The notes: generated by a model from the letters alone, not told the origin. A stretch of 64,000 nucleotides of DNA from Acidobacteriota bacterium (GCA_008363385.1 RHKY01000002.1:1-64000), one strand, 5' to 3'; shown: positions 37,162 through 45,906, counted from the stretch's first letter. Numbers and translations are program-made.

Positions 37162-37827
37162 TCACTCCGCCGTGAAGCCGGTCAGCTCGACCGGAACCGT
37201 TCCGTTCAGCGCCAGGTAGAGGTCGTCGAAGAAGGCGGTCAGGACGGTCGAGTTCGTCCCGATCCTCTGGACCGAGGCCCGGATCTCGGCGCTGGCGGCC
37301 CCGGGCGTCGCGCTCAGGTCGAGGTCCGGAGAGGCGAGGTCGAGCGCGGGCCAGAGGCTGTCTGAGAGGTCTCCCGCGTTCAGGAGCTTCCCCACCTGCG
37401 CGCCCGTCAGGAAGTCGTTCGCGTTGCAGCCGGCGGCCGAGTAGAAGAAGACCTCCACCTGGACCGACACGTCGTCCGCCGGGGACTGCCCGGTCGGGGC
37501 CTTGAATCGGCCCCCGAATCGGGCCTGCGTGACGGGGGGCGCGACCGACGAGAGGTCGACGCACTGCCGCACCCCCCAGGTCACGTTCGGCGTCGTCGGC
37601 GCCCCCGCGAAGTCCACCTGCGCCGAGCCCGACGCGGGGTTGCTCCCGGCGTCCTGGCTCCCGCTCCACGACGTCGCCCCCGTGCCACCGAGGGTCAGGT
37701 CGCCGGGCCAGGCCGTCCAGGGGGCGAGCGACCCGGTGAAGTTCGGGTTCTGGACGAGGTTCTGCGCCGGCGCCGGGCCGGCGGCCAGAGCGAGGAGAAA
37801 GACCGGGAGCGCGAGGCGACGGCGCAT
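37162..37827 (-). CDS. Secreted carbohydrate-binding-like protein, function unknown
   Basis: A 221-residue protein with a signal peptide (cleavage after AGPAPAQ) and a jelly-roll pattern: NLVQNPNFTGSLAPWTAW at the mature N-terminus, then YSAAGCNAND and FFDDLYLALNG near the end. The final VPVELTGFTAE resembles the short tail found at the C-terminus of many secreted proteins of this kind. CAGGAG precedes the ATG. The gene ends 11 bp before the beta-helix gene starts counting its leader, so the two may be co-transcribed. Confidence 0.7.
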   Translation of the reverse strand: MRRRLALPVFLLALAAGPAPAQNLVQNPNFTGSLAPWTAWPGDLTLGGTGATSWSGSQDAGSNPASGSAQVDFAGAPTTPNVTWGVRQCVDLSSVAPPVTQARFGGRFKAPTGQSPADDVSVQVEVFFYSAAGCNANDFLTGAQVGKLLNAGDLSDSLWPALDLASPDLDLSATPGAASAEIRASVQRIGTNSTVLTAFFDDLYLALNGTVPVELTGFTAE

Positions 37828-37999
37828 GGACGACCACTCCTGAGACCGAGTCCGTGTTGGGAATGGAGTCTACAGGCTTCCCTCGTCTCCGGGAAACCCC
37901 GTGATCTTCCCCGTGACTTCTCCCCGCCCGAAACGGAGGAGCGCTCGCTCGTTCCGATTCCGAGGGAGGTAGACTGTCTTCGACGTCTCTGGTGCGGAG

Positions 38000-38638
38000 A
38001 TGAAGGTCCGTTTCGGCGCGGTGACCTTCGACGGCGAGCGGAAGCTCCTCTTCCGCGAGGGAACGGTCGTCCCGCTCTCCCCGAAGGCGTTCCACCTCCT
38101 CGAGCTCCTCGTCACGCGGCGCCCCGCGGCTGTCTCGAAGGCGGACATCCAGGAGGCGCTCTGGCCGAGGACGTTCGTTTCCGAGTCGAACCTCCCCGCC
38201 CTCGTCAACGAGGTGCGGCACGCCCTCGGACAGTCGGGCCACGAGCCGGGCTTCGTCCGGACGGTGCACGGGTTCGGATACGCCTTCGACGCGGACGTCG
38301 TGGAGGCCGGGGCGCGCCCCGAGGCAGCGCACCGGCACCTGCTCCTGTGGGGGAGCCACGAGATGGACCTCCTGGAGGGGGAGAACGTCGTCGGGAGGGA
38401 GCGGCAGGCCTCGATCTGGATCGGGCACCCCTCGGTCTCCCGCGAGCACGCCCGGATCACGGTGGCGGGAGCCAAGGCGACGCTCGAGGACCTCGGGAGC
38501 AAGAACGGGACGTTCCGCGACGGCGTGAGGGTGACCCGGTCGGTGCCGCTCCAGGACGGCGACGAGCTGGTCGTGGGCCAGGTCGCCGTCACCTACCGGT
38601 TCGGCGTCTTCGAGGCGCAGACTCCCACGGCAGGCTGA
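38000..38638 (+). CDS. OmpR-type winged-helix + FHA domain protein
   Basis: This 212-residue protein has a DNA-binding winged helix of the OmpR/CadC type at about 1-98 (LSPKAFHLLELLVTRRPAAVSK, ALWPRTFVSESNLPALVNEVR, IRTVHGFGYAF-like VRTVHGFGYAF). An FHA phosphothreonine-binding domain follows at about 118-205 (VVGRERQASIWIGHPSVSREHARI, LEDLGSKNGTFRDG). There is no receiver or TM segment. It probably links Ser/Thr phosphorylation to transcription. It lies next to, and convergent with, the FHA/cNMP signalling operon, and shares the FHA theme with it. The PEGA-like gene follows by 25 nt. Confidence 0.9.
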   Translation: MKVRFGAVTFDGERKLLFREGTVVPLSPKAFHLLELLVTRRPAAVSKADIQEALWPRTFVSESNLPALVNEVRHALGQSGHEPGFVRTVHGFGYAFDADVVEAGARPEAAHRHLLLWGSHEMDLLEGENVVGRERQASIWIGHPSVSREHARITVAGAKATLEDLGSKNGTFRDGVRVTRSVPLQDGDELVVGQVAVTYRFGVFEAQTPTAG

Positions 38639-38663
38639 GCGCGCAGCCGGCGCGGAGGTCGAC

Positions 38664-39305
38664 ATGACGGCAGCCCCCGGCGGCCCTTCCCCGGCGAAGG
38701 GGATCCCGTTCCTGGCTCTCGCCGTCCTGGGCGCGGGCGCCCTCCTCATCCTGGTCGGTATCCTCTTCTGGCGCGGCGGCGCGCCCCCGGGCGCCGAGCC
38801 CCCCGCCGGGCCGTCCCCCGTGGCCACCGAGGCCGTGACCGCCCCTGGGGCCGCGGCCCCGGCCCCGACGGAGCCGCCCGCCGTCGTGCCGACCGTGGTC
38901 GAGCTCGCCCCCGCGCCCGCCCCGGCCTCTCCTGCGCCGGCCAGCGCGGCCCCGGCGGCCCCCCCGAAGGAGGCGCCCGTCCCGCCACGCCCGACGCCGA
39001 CGCCCCCGATCGTCGAGACGTACGCCTGCCGCGAGAGCGCCGTCTTCAACGTCTCGCCGGAGGAGGCCCTCGTCACCGTCGACGGGGAGACGATCGGCAC
39101 GGCCGACGACTGGGACGACGCGGGCGGCGGGAAGAAGTACCGCTTCCGCTCCGCCGGGCCCCACTACGTGAGGCTCTCGCTCGAGAAGTACCGGACGACG
39201 TGGATCCGGATCGACGTCCGTCCCGGCGCCGAGCACAAGACGGCCAACGTCGACCTGGAGCTGAAGAAGGCCCGGGAGAAGGACCGGGGCGAGGACGAGG
39301 AGTAG
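38664..39305 (+). CDS. Single-pass membrane protein with Pro/Ala linker and PEGA-like domain
   Basis: A 213-residue protein with a TM helix at about 16-33 and a Pro/Ala-rich extracytoplasmic linker to about 112. The C-terminal beta domain reads VFNVSPEEALVTVDGETIG and YRFRSAGPHYVRLSLEKY, then VRPGAEHKTANVDLEL, which is PEGA-like. The last residues are charged (KKAREKDRGEDEE). PEGA domains are often fused to Ser/Thr kinases or surface proteins. It follows the winged-helix/FHA gene and ends 9 bp before the convergent operon ends. Confidence 0.75.
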   Translation: MTAAPGGPSPAKGIPFLALAVLGAGALLILVGILFWRGGAPPGAEPPAGPSPVATEAVTAPGAAAPAPTEPPAVVPTVVELAPAPAPASPAPASAAPAAPPKEAPVPPRPTPTPPIVETYACRESAVFNVSPEEALVTVDGETIGTADDWDDAGGGKKYRFRSAGPHYVRLSLEKYRTTWIRIDVRPGAEHKTANVDLELKKAREKDRGEDEE

Positions 39306-39314
39306 GCGCCCGGC

Positions 39315-42300
39315 CTACCGGGACGCCACCGCAGCGGGGCGGCCGGCGCCCGCGACGCCGGGCGCCGGGGCGTCGGTCGATCCGGTGAAGATCACCAGGT
39401 AGCCGGCGAAGAGGAGGAGGACGAGGAGCGCGTGCGGGAGCGCGCGGGCGAAGACGTGCTCCCTCGAGACGCGCCGCGCGATCATCAGGAGCGCCACGAG
39501 CGAGCCGGCGACCCCCCCGAGGACGACGAGGAACTTCACGAAGGTGACGACCGCCGGGGCGACGAACGGGGCGACAGGCGTCGCCGAGGCGATCGGGACC
39601 CCGCGGAAGAGGGACCCGAAGGCGCCCCGCGCGTACCCGAGCAGCTCGTAGAGTCCCTCGCCCAGGATCTCGTGGAGGACGTGGGCGAGGTGGCCGGAGA
39701 AGGCGAGGGGGACGAAGGCGATGCCGTAGAGGGCCATGTTCCGCGAGACCTTCTCGCGCGAGGCGGCCGCCGACAGCGTCGCGGAGAAGAGGAACGGGAC
39801 GACGGCGAGGAGGGCGAAGGAGACGAAGAGGACGGTGTGCGCGACCCCCTCCGACCAGCCGAGCGACTGCTGTCTCGCCTGCCAGAGCGTCAGCATCGGG
39901 AACTGGTGCTTGGCCATCAGCCCGACGAGGAGGACCCCGAAGAGCGACATCGCGAGCGTCGGCTGAGCGTTGGCCCAGAGCTCCTGGAGCGGCGGGCGGA
40001 GGTTCAGCTGGACGCCCCGGTGGTCGCAGCTCTTCACGCAGTTCGTGCACATCATGCACTCGGCGTTCGTGGCGATCGACGCCGGGTAGGCGGAGAGGGG
40101 GCAGCCGGCGACCTGGTCGGTCCCCTTGAAGCAGGAGTGCTCCCCGCACTGCGTCTGGCAGACCTTCTTGTTCCCGCGGACCTCGAGGACGCTCATCGTC
40201 GAGTAGGCGCCGAGGACGCCCGCCAGCGGGCAGACGTGCCGGCAGAAGGCCTTCCGCTCGAAGAGGACGGTCATCGCCACCGCCAGGTAGACGATGACGA
40301 CGAGGAACATCGCCGTCGCCCACGGCCGGTCGGCGACGCCGAAGAGCTCCTCCAGGTAGTCGACCAGGACGAAGGACGCGGCGAGGCCCCAGAAGTCGAG
40401 GCGCTTCAGGACCTTCGGGACGGGGAGGTCGTAGCGCTTCAGCCGGGCGACGAGGTCCCCGATGCCGGCGATGGGGCAGACGCCGCACCAGACGCGCCCG
40501 AGGAGGACGGCCGAGACGGGCAGCAGCGGGAACCAGACGAGCCAGGTGACGAGCATCCCGGGGTTCGTCGCGAACTCGTTCAGCGGGTGTCCCGGCGGGC
40601 GCGTCCCGCCCCAGAGCGTGACGGCGGTGACGAGGAGGACGAAGACGACGTCGACCCCGATCAGCGTCCGCATCAGGGAGGGCCGCCTCAGGAGCTGGCG
40701 GAACCGGTCGTCGTGGAGGAGGTTGAGCTTGTGGACCTCCTTCTCCGGGGGCGCCACGAAGATGAGGTCGGCCGCGATCAGCCGCTCCTCGGAGGCGACG
40801 ATGGCGGCCCGCTGCATGACGTTGGCCAGCTCGGTGACGTTCCCGGGCCAGGCGTACGAGACGAGCCGGTCGACCGCCTCGCGCGAGAGGGCGGGCGGCT
40901 TCTTTCCCGCCTTGGCCGCGTGGAGCTTCAGGTAGTGCTCGGCCAGGAGGGGCACGTCCTTCAGCCGGAGGGTCAGCGGCGGGACCGTCACGGTCCGCTT
41001 GGCCACGAGCTCCTTCAGCTCGGGGACGAGCTTCCCCAGGACGCCCGCCTCGTCCCCCGTCGCCAGGAGGACGATCCGCGTCCGGCTCTTCACGCCGGCG
41101 TCCCCGCCGAGGCGGTGGAAACGCCCGAGCCTCAGGTAGCTCGCCAGGAGCGCCTGCAGGTGGGCGTCGAGGAGCTCGGCGTGGGCGATCGCGAGCGTCC
41201 CGTCGCCCAGGAGCTCGAGGAGGCCGGCCTGCGCCTTCCCTCCCGCCGCGGGCTCGGCGCCGAGGATCGCGGCCGCCAGGCCGCCCGCGGGCGGCTCGGT
41301 CGTCGAGAGCTCGACGTACGGCTGGCCGGAACGGGACGAGGACGCGTGGAGGTGGCGCGAGAAGGTCCGCTTGCCGGCCCCCTGGGGGCCCACGACGAGG
41401 ACCGGGCCGTCGTCCTTGGCGAAGCCCGCGAGCTTCTCCTTCGCCCGCGCGAACGACTTCTCCTCGCCGAGGAGCTCCACCGCGGTCGGGGTGACGAGGT
41501 CGTCCAGGTCGGCCCGCCGGGGCGCCCCGGCCGGCGCGCGGTGCTGCGCCGTCCGGAGCTTCAGGCGGACGGAGCCCTCCATCGCCCGGCCCTGCTCCGG
41601 GTCCGACCGGAGGAGCTCGTCGAGGACGGACTTGGGAAGCTCGACGAGGCAGGCGTCGCTCTCGGCGACGAGCGTGACCGGCGCCGTGCCTCCGGTGACG
41701 AGCGCCCCCTCCCCGAACGTGTCGCCGGCCCCGAGCCGGTCCGTGACGCGCTCGCCCCCCTCCTCGTTCACCTCCACCGCCTTCACCCGGCCGCGGTGGA
41801 CCAGGAGGAGGCTCTCGAGCGGCGTCCCCTGCCGGAGGACCACGCCCCCCCGGGGGACGAACCGCGGCACGAGGCTCCGTGCGACCGAGGCCTTCAGGGC
41901 GTCGCCCATCGTGGCGAGGAGGTCGCTCCGCTCCACCAGGGCCCGGCGGTCCGCCTCGGAGAGGGGCGGCACCGGCTGGGTGAAGGTCACGGCCACCTTC
42001 CCGAGCCCGAGCCTCGCCCCGGAGACGAGGGGGGCCTTCTTCGTCCGCTTCTCGTCGAGCCTGACGCCGTTGGAGGAGCCGAGGTCCTCGACGACGTACC
42101 GGCCGTCCTCCCAGCGCACCTCGGCGTGGGAGCGCGAGACGAGGTCGTCCTTCAGGACCAGGTCGTTGGCGGGGGCGCGTCCCAGGCGGACCCGCGCGCT
42201 CCCGAGCCGCACCGACCTCGGGTGGGCGTCGCCGGAGACGACCTCGAGCGTGGCAGCCCAGGATGGGTCGGCCGCCTCGGGCCCCCCGGGGGCGTCGGCG

Positions 42301-42383
42301 AGCCGGGTCGGGTCGAGCGGCTCGTCCACCGGGGCCGCTTCCCGCGGGGACCGCTTCATCGGGAACGGGCTGAGCTCCTTCAT
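39315..42383 (-). CDS. FHA + cNMP-binding + AAA + membrane iron-sulfur fusion protein
   Basis: The ATG at 42383 (GGGAGGG upstream) gives 1022 residues. The order is FHA (about 43-135, LGRAPANDLVLKD, SRSHAEV, LGSSNGVRLD), a cyclic-nucleotide-binding fold (about 150-275), and a NtrC-like AAA domain (about 300-545) with Walker A GPQGAGKRTF and the YAWPGNVTELANVMQRA helix. A polytopic membrane part of the NapH/NosR type (about 570-1000) follows, with CGVCP, CRHVCP, a Cys cluster at 742-761 and a ferredoxin-like CMMCTNCVKSC. The AAA part lacks GAFTGA and a normal Walker B acidic pair (TLAIAHAELL), so sigma-54 activation is unlikely. It appears to couple phospho- and nucleotide-signals to a membrane electron-transfer unit. 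It is the last gene of a four-gene operon. Confidence 0.88.
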   Translation of the reverse strand: MKELSPFPMKRSPREAAPVDEPLDPTRLADAPGGPEAADPSWAATLEVVSGDAHPRSVRLGSARVRLGRAPANDLVLKDDLVSRSHAEVRWEDGRYVVEDLGSSNGVRLDEKRTKKAPLVSGARLGLGKVAVTFTQPVPPLSEADRRALVERSDLLATMGDALKASVARSLVPRFVPRGGVVLRQGTPLESLLLVHRGRVKAVEVNEEGGERVTDRLGAGDTFGEGALVTGGTAPVTLVAESDACLVELPKSVLDELLRSDPEQGRAMEGSVRLKLRTAQHRAPAGAPRRADLDDLVTPTAVELLGEEKSFARAKEKLAGFAKDDGPVLVVGPQGAGKRTFSRHLHASSSRSGQPYVELSTTEPPAGGLAAAILGAEPAAGGKAQAGLLELLGDGTLAIAHAELLDAHLQALLASYLRLGRFHRLGGDAGVKSRTRIVLLATGDEAGVLGKLVPELKELVAKRTVTVPPLTLRLKDVPLLAEHYLKLHAAKAGKKPPALSREAVDRLVSYAWPGNVTELANVMQRAAIVASEERLIAADLIFVAPPEKEVHKLNLLHDDRFRQLLRRPSLMRTLIGVDVVFVLLVTAVTLWGGTRPPGHPLNEFATNPGMLVTWLVWFPLLPVSAVLLGRVWCGVCPIAGIGDLVARLKRYDLPVPKVLKRLDFWGLAASFVLVDYLEELFGVADRPWATAMFLVVIVYLAVAMTVLFERKAFCRHVCPLAGVLGAYSTMSVLEVRGNKKVCQTQCGEHSCFKGTDQVAGCPLSAYPASIATNAECMMCTNCVKSCDHRGVQLNLRPPLQELWANAQPTLAMSLFGVLLVGLMAKHQFPMLTLWQARQQSLGWSEGVAHTVLFVSFALLAVVPFLFSATLSAAASREKVSRNMALYGIAFVPLAFSGHLAHVLHEILGEGLYELLGYARGAFGSLFRGVPIASATPVAPFVAPAVVTFVKFLVVLGGVAGSLVALLMIARRVSREHVFARALPHALLVLLLFAGYLVIFTGSTDAPAPGVAGAGRPAAVASR

Positions 42384-42400
42384 GGTCCCTCCCGGCGACG

Positions 42401-43390
42401 CTAGATGTAGCCGACCTCCCGGTACCGCCGGATCTTCTCGGGGACGACGACGTCCCAGTACTCGTCGAAGTCGAAGCGGGAGTAGTCGTGGAACGGCGCG
42501 GGGCCGGTGTCGACGAGGAGGCAGTCGCACCGCCCGTCCTCCTCGACGACGAAGATGTTGTTCGGGCTGACGGACGTCTTCGTCGCCGGCTGCCGAGCGA
42601 AGAGGTCGAGGAGGCGGAAGACGAAGGCGCGGACGGCCTCGCGGACCCTCCGGTGCCGGGCCGCGCCGGGCCCGCCGAGCTCGTCGTACAGGACGGCCAC
42701 CGACCGGCCCGAGAGCCTCTCCTTGACGACGTAGCTCCCGTACGGGTCGGAGTCGGCGATGCGCGGGACGGCGATCCCCGCCGAGAGGAAAGTGTCCGTC
42801 AGCTCGCACTCCTGCCGGACGTGGTCGCGGCTGTAGGGACGGGGCTTGGCCACCTTGAAGACGGTCCTCTGGTCGCCCTCGTGGTCGAAGACGATCCCGT
42901 TCTCCCCCTCCCCCACCTTCGGCAGGCGGATCCGGTACTTCCGCCCGGCCACGTCGAGCGGGACGACGCCCTCCGGGTGGTCGAGCGCCGAGAGGACGTG
43001 GCTCGTCTCGTTGTCCAGGTAGAGGTCGACGAGGTCCCGCGAAAGCCCCTCGACGTAAGACCGCGAGGCGAAGCCGAAGCCGGTCTCGGCGAGGTCCTCG
43101 CGGAGGAACATCCCGGTGTAGTGGGCGGCGCGCAGCGCCGCGACGAGGTCCGCGATCGTCTCGTAGTGGGGCGCGAAGAGGACCTCGAAGAGGCGCACCT
43201 CCCGGCCGGAGAGCGCCCGGAAGCCGCACCGGCGGCACTCCTCGGCCTGCACGCGCGGGATCCGCACGACCGAGCCGGCCAGAGCGACGTCGTGCGGCAC
43301 CTCGACGCGGACGAGGATCCCCTCCTCGCAGCGCGGGCAGAGGTCCCGGCCGAAGCTGGAGTCGGCCGGCCGCTCGAGGCCGCCGCTCAC
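42401..43390 (-). CDS. Zinc-ribbon + kinase-fold protein lacking the catalytic Asp
   Basis: A 329-residue protein. Residues 18-55 form a zinc ribbon with CPRC and CRRC, as in YgiT-type proteins. After a helical region, about 150-329 is a protein-kinase-like fold: Gly loop VGEGENGIVF, Lys179 in VFKVAK, an activation-side TSVSPNNIFVV (N278) and the metal Asp in LLVDTGP (D294). Where kinases have the catalytic Asp (HxD), this protein has Ser273. The ending YWDVVVPEKIRRYREVGYI is shared with the next gene upstream. It may be a pseudokinase or a different nucleotidyl transferase. It starts at GTG, 7 nt after the previous stop codon. Confidence 0.75.
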   Translation of the reverse strand: MSGGLERPADSSFGRDLCPRCEEGILVRVEVPHDVALAGSVVRIPRVQAEECRRCGFRALSGREVRLFEVLFAPHYETIADLVAALRAAHYTGMFLREDLAETGFGFASRSYVEGLSRDLVDLYLDNETSHVLSALDHPEGVVPLDVAGRKYRIRLPKVGEGENGIVFDHEGDQRTVFKVAKPRPYSRDHVRQECELTDTFLSAGIAVPRIADSDPYGSYVVKERLSGRSVAVLYDELGGPGAARHRRVREAVRAFVFRLLDLFARQPATKTSVSPNNIFVVEEDGRCDCLLVDTGPAPFHDYSRFDFDEYWDVVVPEKIRRYREVGYI

Positions 43391-43397
43391 CGGCGCC

Positions 43398-44606
43398 TCA
43401 CGCCGGGATCCCCCGGCCGCTCTCCTCGAGGAGCGCCTCGTGGGTGCGGTCCAGCGCGTGGAGCCGCTCGGCCAGGATGACGGCGACGTTGCGGAGGAGC
43501 TTGTAGGGGGCCGTCAGCTTCGCGGCGAGGAGCTCGTTGAACTGGTCCTGGTCGATCTCGATCAGCTTGCAGCGCGTGGCCGCCACGGCGGTCATCGAAC
43601 GGGGGACGTGGAGGAGGAAGGCCATCTCCCCCAGGACCGAGCCGCGGCCGATCCGCGCCCGGAAGGAGCCGGGCTTCGTGAAGGCGCCGCGGCGCGCCTC
43701 CACCTCCCCCTCGAGGACGAGGTAGAAGTTCTCGCCGATCGCCCCCTCCCGGAGGATCACCTCCTCGGCGTCGAACTCGACGGTGCGCGCCGCCTTCAGG
43801 AGGAGGAAGACCTCGGAGGAGGTGAGCCCGCGGAAGATCTCGAAGTCCCTGGCCACGTCCCGCTCCGAGGTCGTCACCTCGCGCGGGACGAGCCACTGCA
43901 GGTAGCCCGTCCGCTGGTACTTCCGGATCCGGTCCGGGAGGACCTCGGTCCAGTACTTGGCGAAGGTGAAGCCCTCGTAGCTCTTCTTCAGCGTCGTCCC
44001 GGGGTCGATCAGGACGAGCCCGAGCGGGTCGCGGAAGCGCCCCCCCTCGGTCAGGACGTATATGTTGTTCGGGGAGAGGCTGACCTGGCAGTCGGGGCGC
44101 TTCCGGAACAGCGCGAGGAGCCGGTCCAGGAAGGCCTCGAGGTCGTGGAGGACGAGGCCCTGCGTCCGCGCGGAGAGCTGGTTGAACCGGAGGTAGAGGC
44201 TCGTGACGGGCTCCCCCTCGACGAGGTCCTTGACCGCGAAGCGCCCGAGCGGGTCGAGGGCGTGGATGCGCGGGACGGCCACCTTCTCTGCGAGGAAGAA
44301 GTCGGTCGTCATCCGCTCCTCGAGGAGCCGCTCCCGGCAGACCGCCTCCTGCTTGGCCACCTTCAGGCAGAGCGGGACGGAGGCTGGGAGCCCTCCGACG
44401 GAGGTCGCCTTCATCCGGTAGACCATCCCGCGGTCCCCCTCGCCCAGCGGCGGGAGCGCCAGCGTGAAGCGCTCGCCCGCGTAGGCGAGGTCGACCTCCG
44501 GGCGGGACGCCGCCGACGCCTGCTGGACGGCCTGGAAGAACCGGACCGCCTCGTCCTCGAGCCGGGCCGGGTCGGTCGCCTGCGGCTTCCACTCCTCAGG
44601 CCCCAT
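43398..44606 (-). CDS. Kinase-fold + cyclic-nucleotide-binding protein lacking the catalytic Asp
   Basis: This 402-residue protein has the same kinase-like core as its neighbour (about 45-235): LPPLGEGDRGMVYRM, Lys82 in LCLKVAK, VSLSPNNIYVL and the metal Asp in VLIDPGTT. Ser replaces the catalytic Asp here too. The shared tail is YWTEVLPDRIRKYQRTGYL. A cNMP-binding domain follows at about 255-385 (EVILREGAIGENFYLVLEGEVEA, GSVLGEMAFLL, PRSMTAVAATRC). That domain lacks a perfect cAMP-binding FGE...RAA site but keeps G-E and R. A near-perfect Shine-Dalgarno sequence AAGGAGGT precedes the ATG. It overlaps the MFS gene by 11 bp. Confidence 0.78.
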   Translation of the reverse strand: MGPEEWKPQATDPARLEDEAVRFFQAVQQASAASRPEVDLAYAGERFTLALPPLGEGDRGMVYRMKATSVGGLPASVPLCLKVAKQEAVCRERLLEERMTTDFFLAEKVAVPRIHALDPLGRFAVKDLVEGEPVTSLYLRFNQLSARTQGLVLHDLEAFLDRLLALFRKRPDCQVSLSPNNIYVLTEGGRFRDPLGLVLIDPGTTLKKSYEGFTFAKYWTEVLPDRIRKYQRTGYLQWLVPREVTTSERDVARDFEIFRGLTSSEVFLLLKAARTVEFDAEEVILREGAIGENFYLVLEGEVEARRGAFTKPGSFRARIGRGSVLGEMAFLLHVPRSMTAVAATRCKLIEIDQDQFNELLAAKLTAPYKLLRNVAVILAERLHALDRTHEALLEESGRGIPA

Positions 44607-45906
44607 CGGCTACCTCCTTTGTCGCCGCGCGGCCGGCCTCCTCGTGCTGCCAGCCGAGCAGGAAGACGAACGCTCCCAGGATCGGGAAGACGCCGAGCCA
44701 GCCGAAGAGGGTCCGCGGCGCGACCCCGGCGTGGACGAGGGCGTAGACGAGCCCGATGGCGGCGAGCCCGAGGAGCCGGCTGCCGAAGCTCGTCGTCGAC
44801 TTGGCGCGGCCCTGTATCGCCGCGTCGGCGTAGCGGTTGACGATCGCGTCGACCCCGACGGCCTGCGAGGCCTGCCCGGCCCCCACCAGCGCCCCGACGG
44901 CGCAGGCGAGGGTCACCTCGCCGACGAGGTTGAAGCCGAAGAAGGCCGCCGCGATGGCGAAGAGCGACAGCCCCGTCAGGAGGAAGGCCGAGCGGCGCGC
45001 GAAGAGGATCGGGATGACGAGGAGCGTGACGAGGACCTTGCCGGCCGACTGCGCCGACTCGAAGTAGCCGTACGAGGCGAGCCCCTTGGCGAGCCCCGCG
45101 AGGTACGCCACCGAGAGGACCGAGAAGGACCCCTGCCCGACCGCCACGAGCGACCGGCCGATCAGGAGGAGGCGGAGCGGCCGGCTCGCCCAGGTGTAGC
45201 GGAGCCCCTCGCGCTGGCTCGCCCAGTAGGACTTCGACCGGACCTTCCCGTAGTCGATCGCCTTCTCTCCGGGGAGGTGGAGGCGGGCCACCAGGAGGAA
45301 GGAGGCGAAGAAGAAGAACGGCCCCGCCACGACGGCCGCCTCGAGGCCGAACGCCGCGGCGACGAGGCTCGCCAGCGTGTAGCCGCCGATGTTGCTCAGG
45401 TGGTTGGCCGCGTCGACCTGCGAGAGGACCTTCGTCCCCTCCTCGACCGGGAAGCTGACCTTCACCACCTTGTCGGCCGCCGGCTTGAAGAAGATGAAGA
45501 CGAAGTCGCCGAGGAAGGAGAGGACGAGGAAGACCGCGTACGAGCGCCCGGTCAGGACCGCCGCGACGAGGAGGGCCGAGAGGGCCGTCCGGAGGAGGTC
45601 CGAGGCCATCAGCGAGGTCCGGATCCGGAACCGGTCGATGAACGGCCCCGAGACGGCGTTGATCAGGATCTCGCAGACGTAGCGGAAGACGAGGACGAGC
45701 CCGGCCGTCATCGGGTCCTTCGTCTTGGCCGCGACGAGGAGGACCGCCAGGATCCGGAGGAAGCCGTCGCCGACGCGGGAGGCGACGCGGCTTCCGACGA
45801 GGAGCCAGAAGTCCCGCCGGGCGGTCGCGCCGCCGGCGGCGATGTCACGGGATGTCGCGAAGGCCGACCCGCCCCCGGGCCGCTCCTCGCCCCCGGGATC
45901 CCTCAT
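44596..45906 (-). CDS. MFS transporter
   Basis: The ATG at 45906 gives a 436-residue protein with 12 hydrophobic segments and MFS features (GPFIDRFRIRTSLMASDLLRT after TM2, SFLGDFVFIFFKPAADKVV, ARRSAFLLTGLSLF). It resembles the enterobactin-exporter-like MFS_3 group, but the substrate is unknown. GGGGGAG lies 4 nt before the ATG. It is the first gene of the operon with the two kinase-fold proteins and the FHA/cNMP/AAA/FeS fusion. Sequence upstream of the ATG in the same frame is shadow of the divergent lipoprotein gene. Confidence 0.85.
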   Translation of the reverse strand: MRDPGGEERPGGGSAFATSRDIAAGGATARRDFWLLVGSRVASRVGDGFLRILAVLLVAAKTKDPMTAGLVLVFRYVCEILINAVSGPFIDRFRIRTSLMASDLLRTALSALLVAAVLTGRSYAVFLVLSFLGDFVFIFFKPAADKVVKVSFPVEEGTKVLSQVDAANHLSNIGGYTLASLVAAAFGLEAAVVAGPFFFFASFLLVARLHLPGEKAIDYGKVRSKSYWASQREGLRYTWASRPLRLLLIGRSLVAVGQGSFSVLSVAYLAGLAKGLASYGYFESAQSAGKVLVTLLVIPILFARRSAFLLTGLSLFAIAAAFFGFNLVGEVTLACAVGALVGAGQASQAVGVDAIVNRYADAAIQGRAKSTTSFGSRLLGLAAIGLVYALVHAGVAPRTLFGWLGVFPILGAFVFLLGWQHEEAGRAATKEVADGA

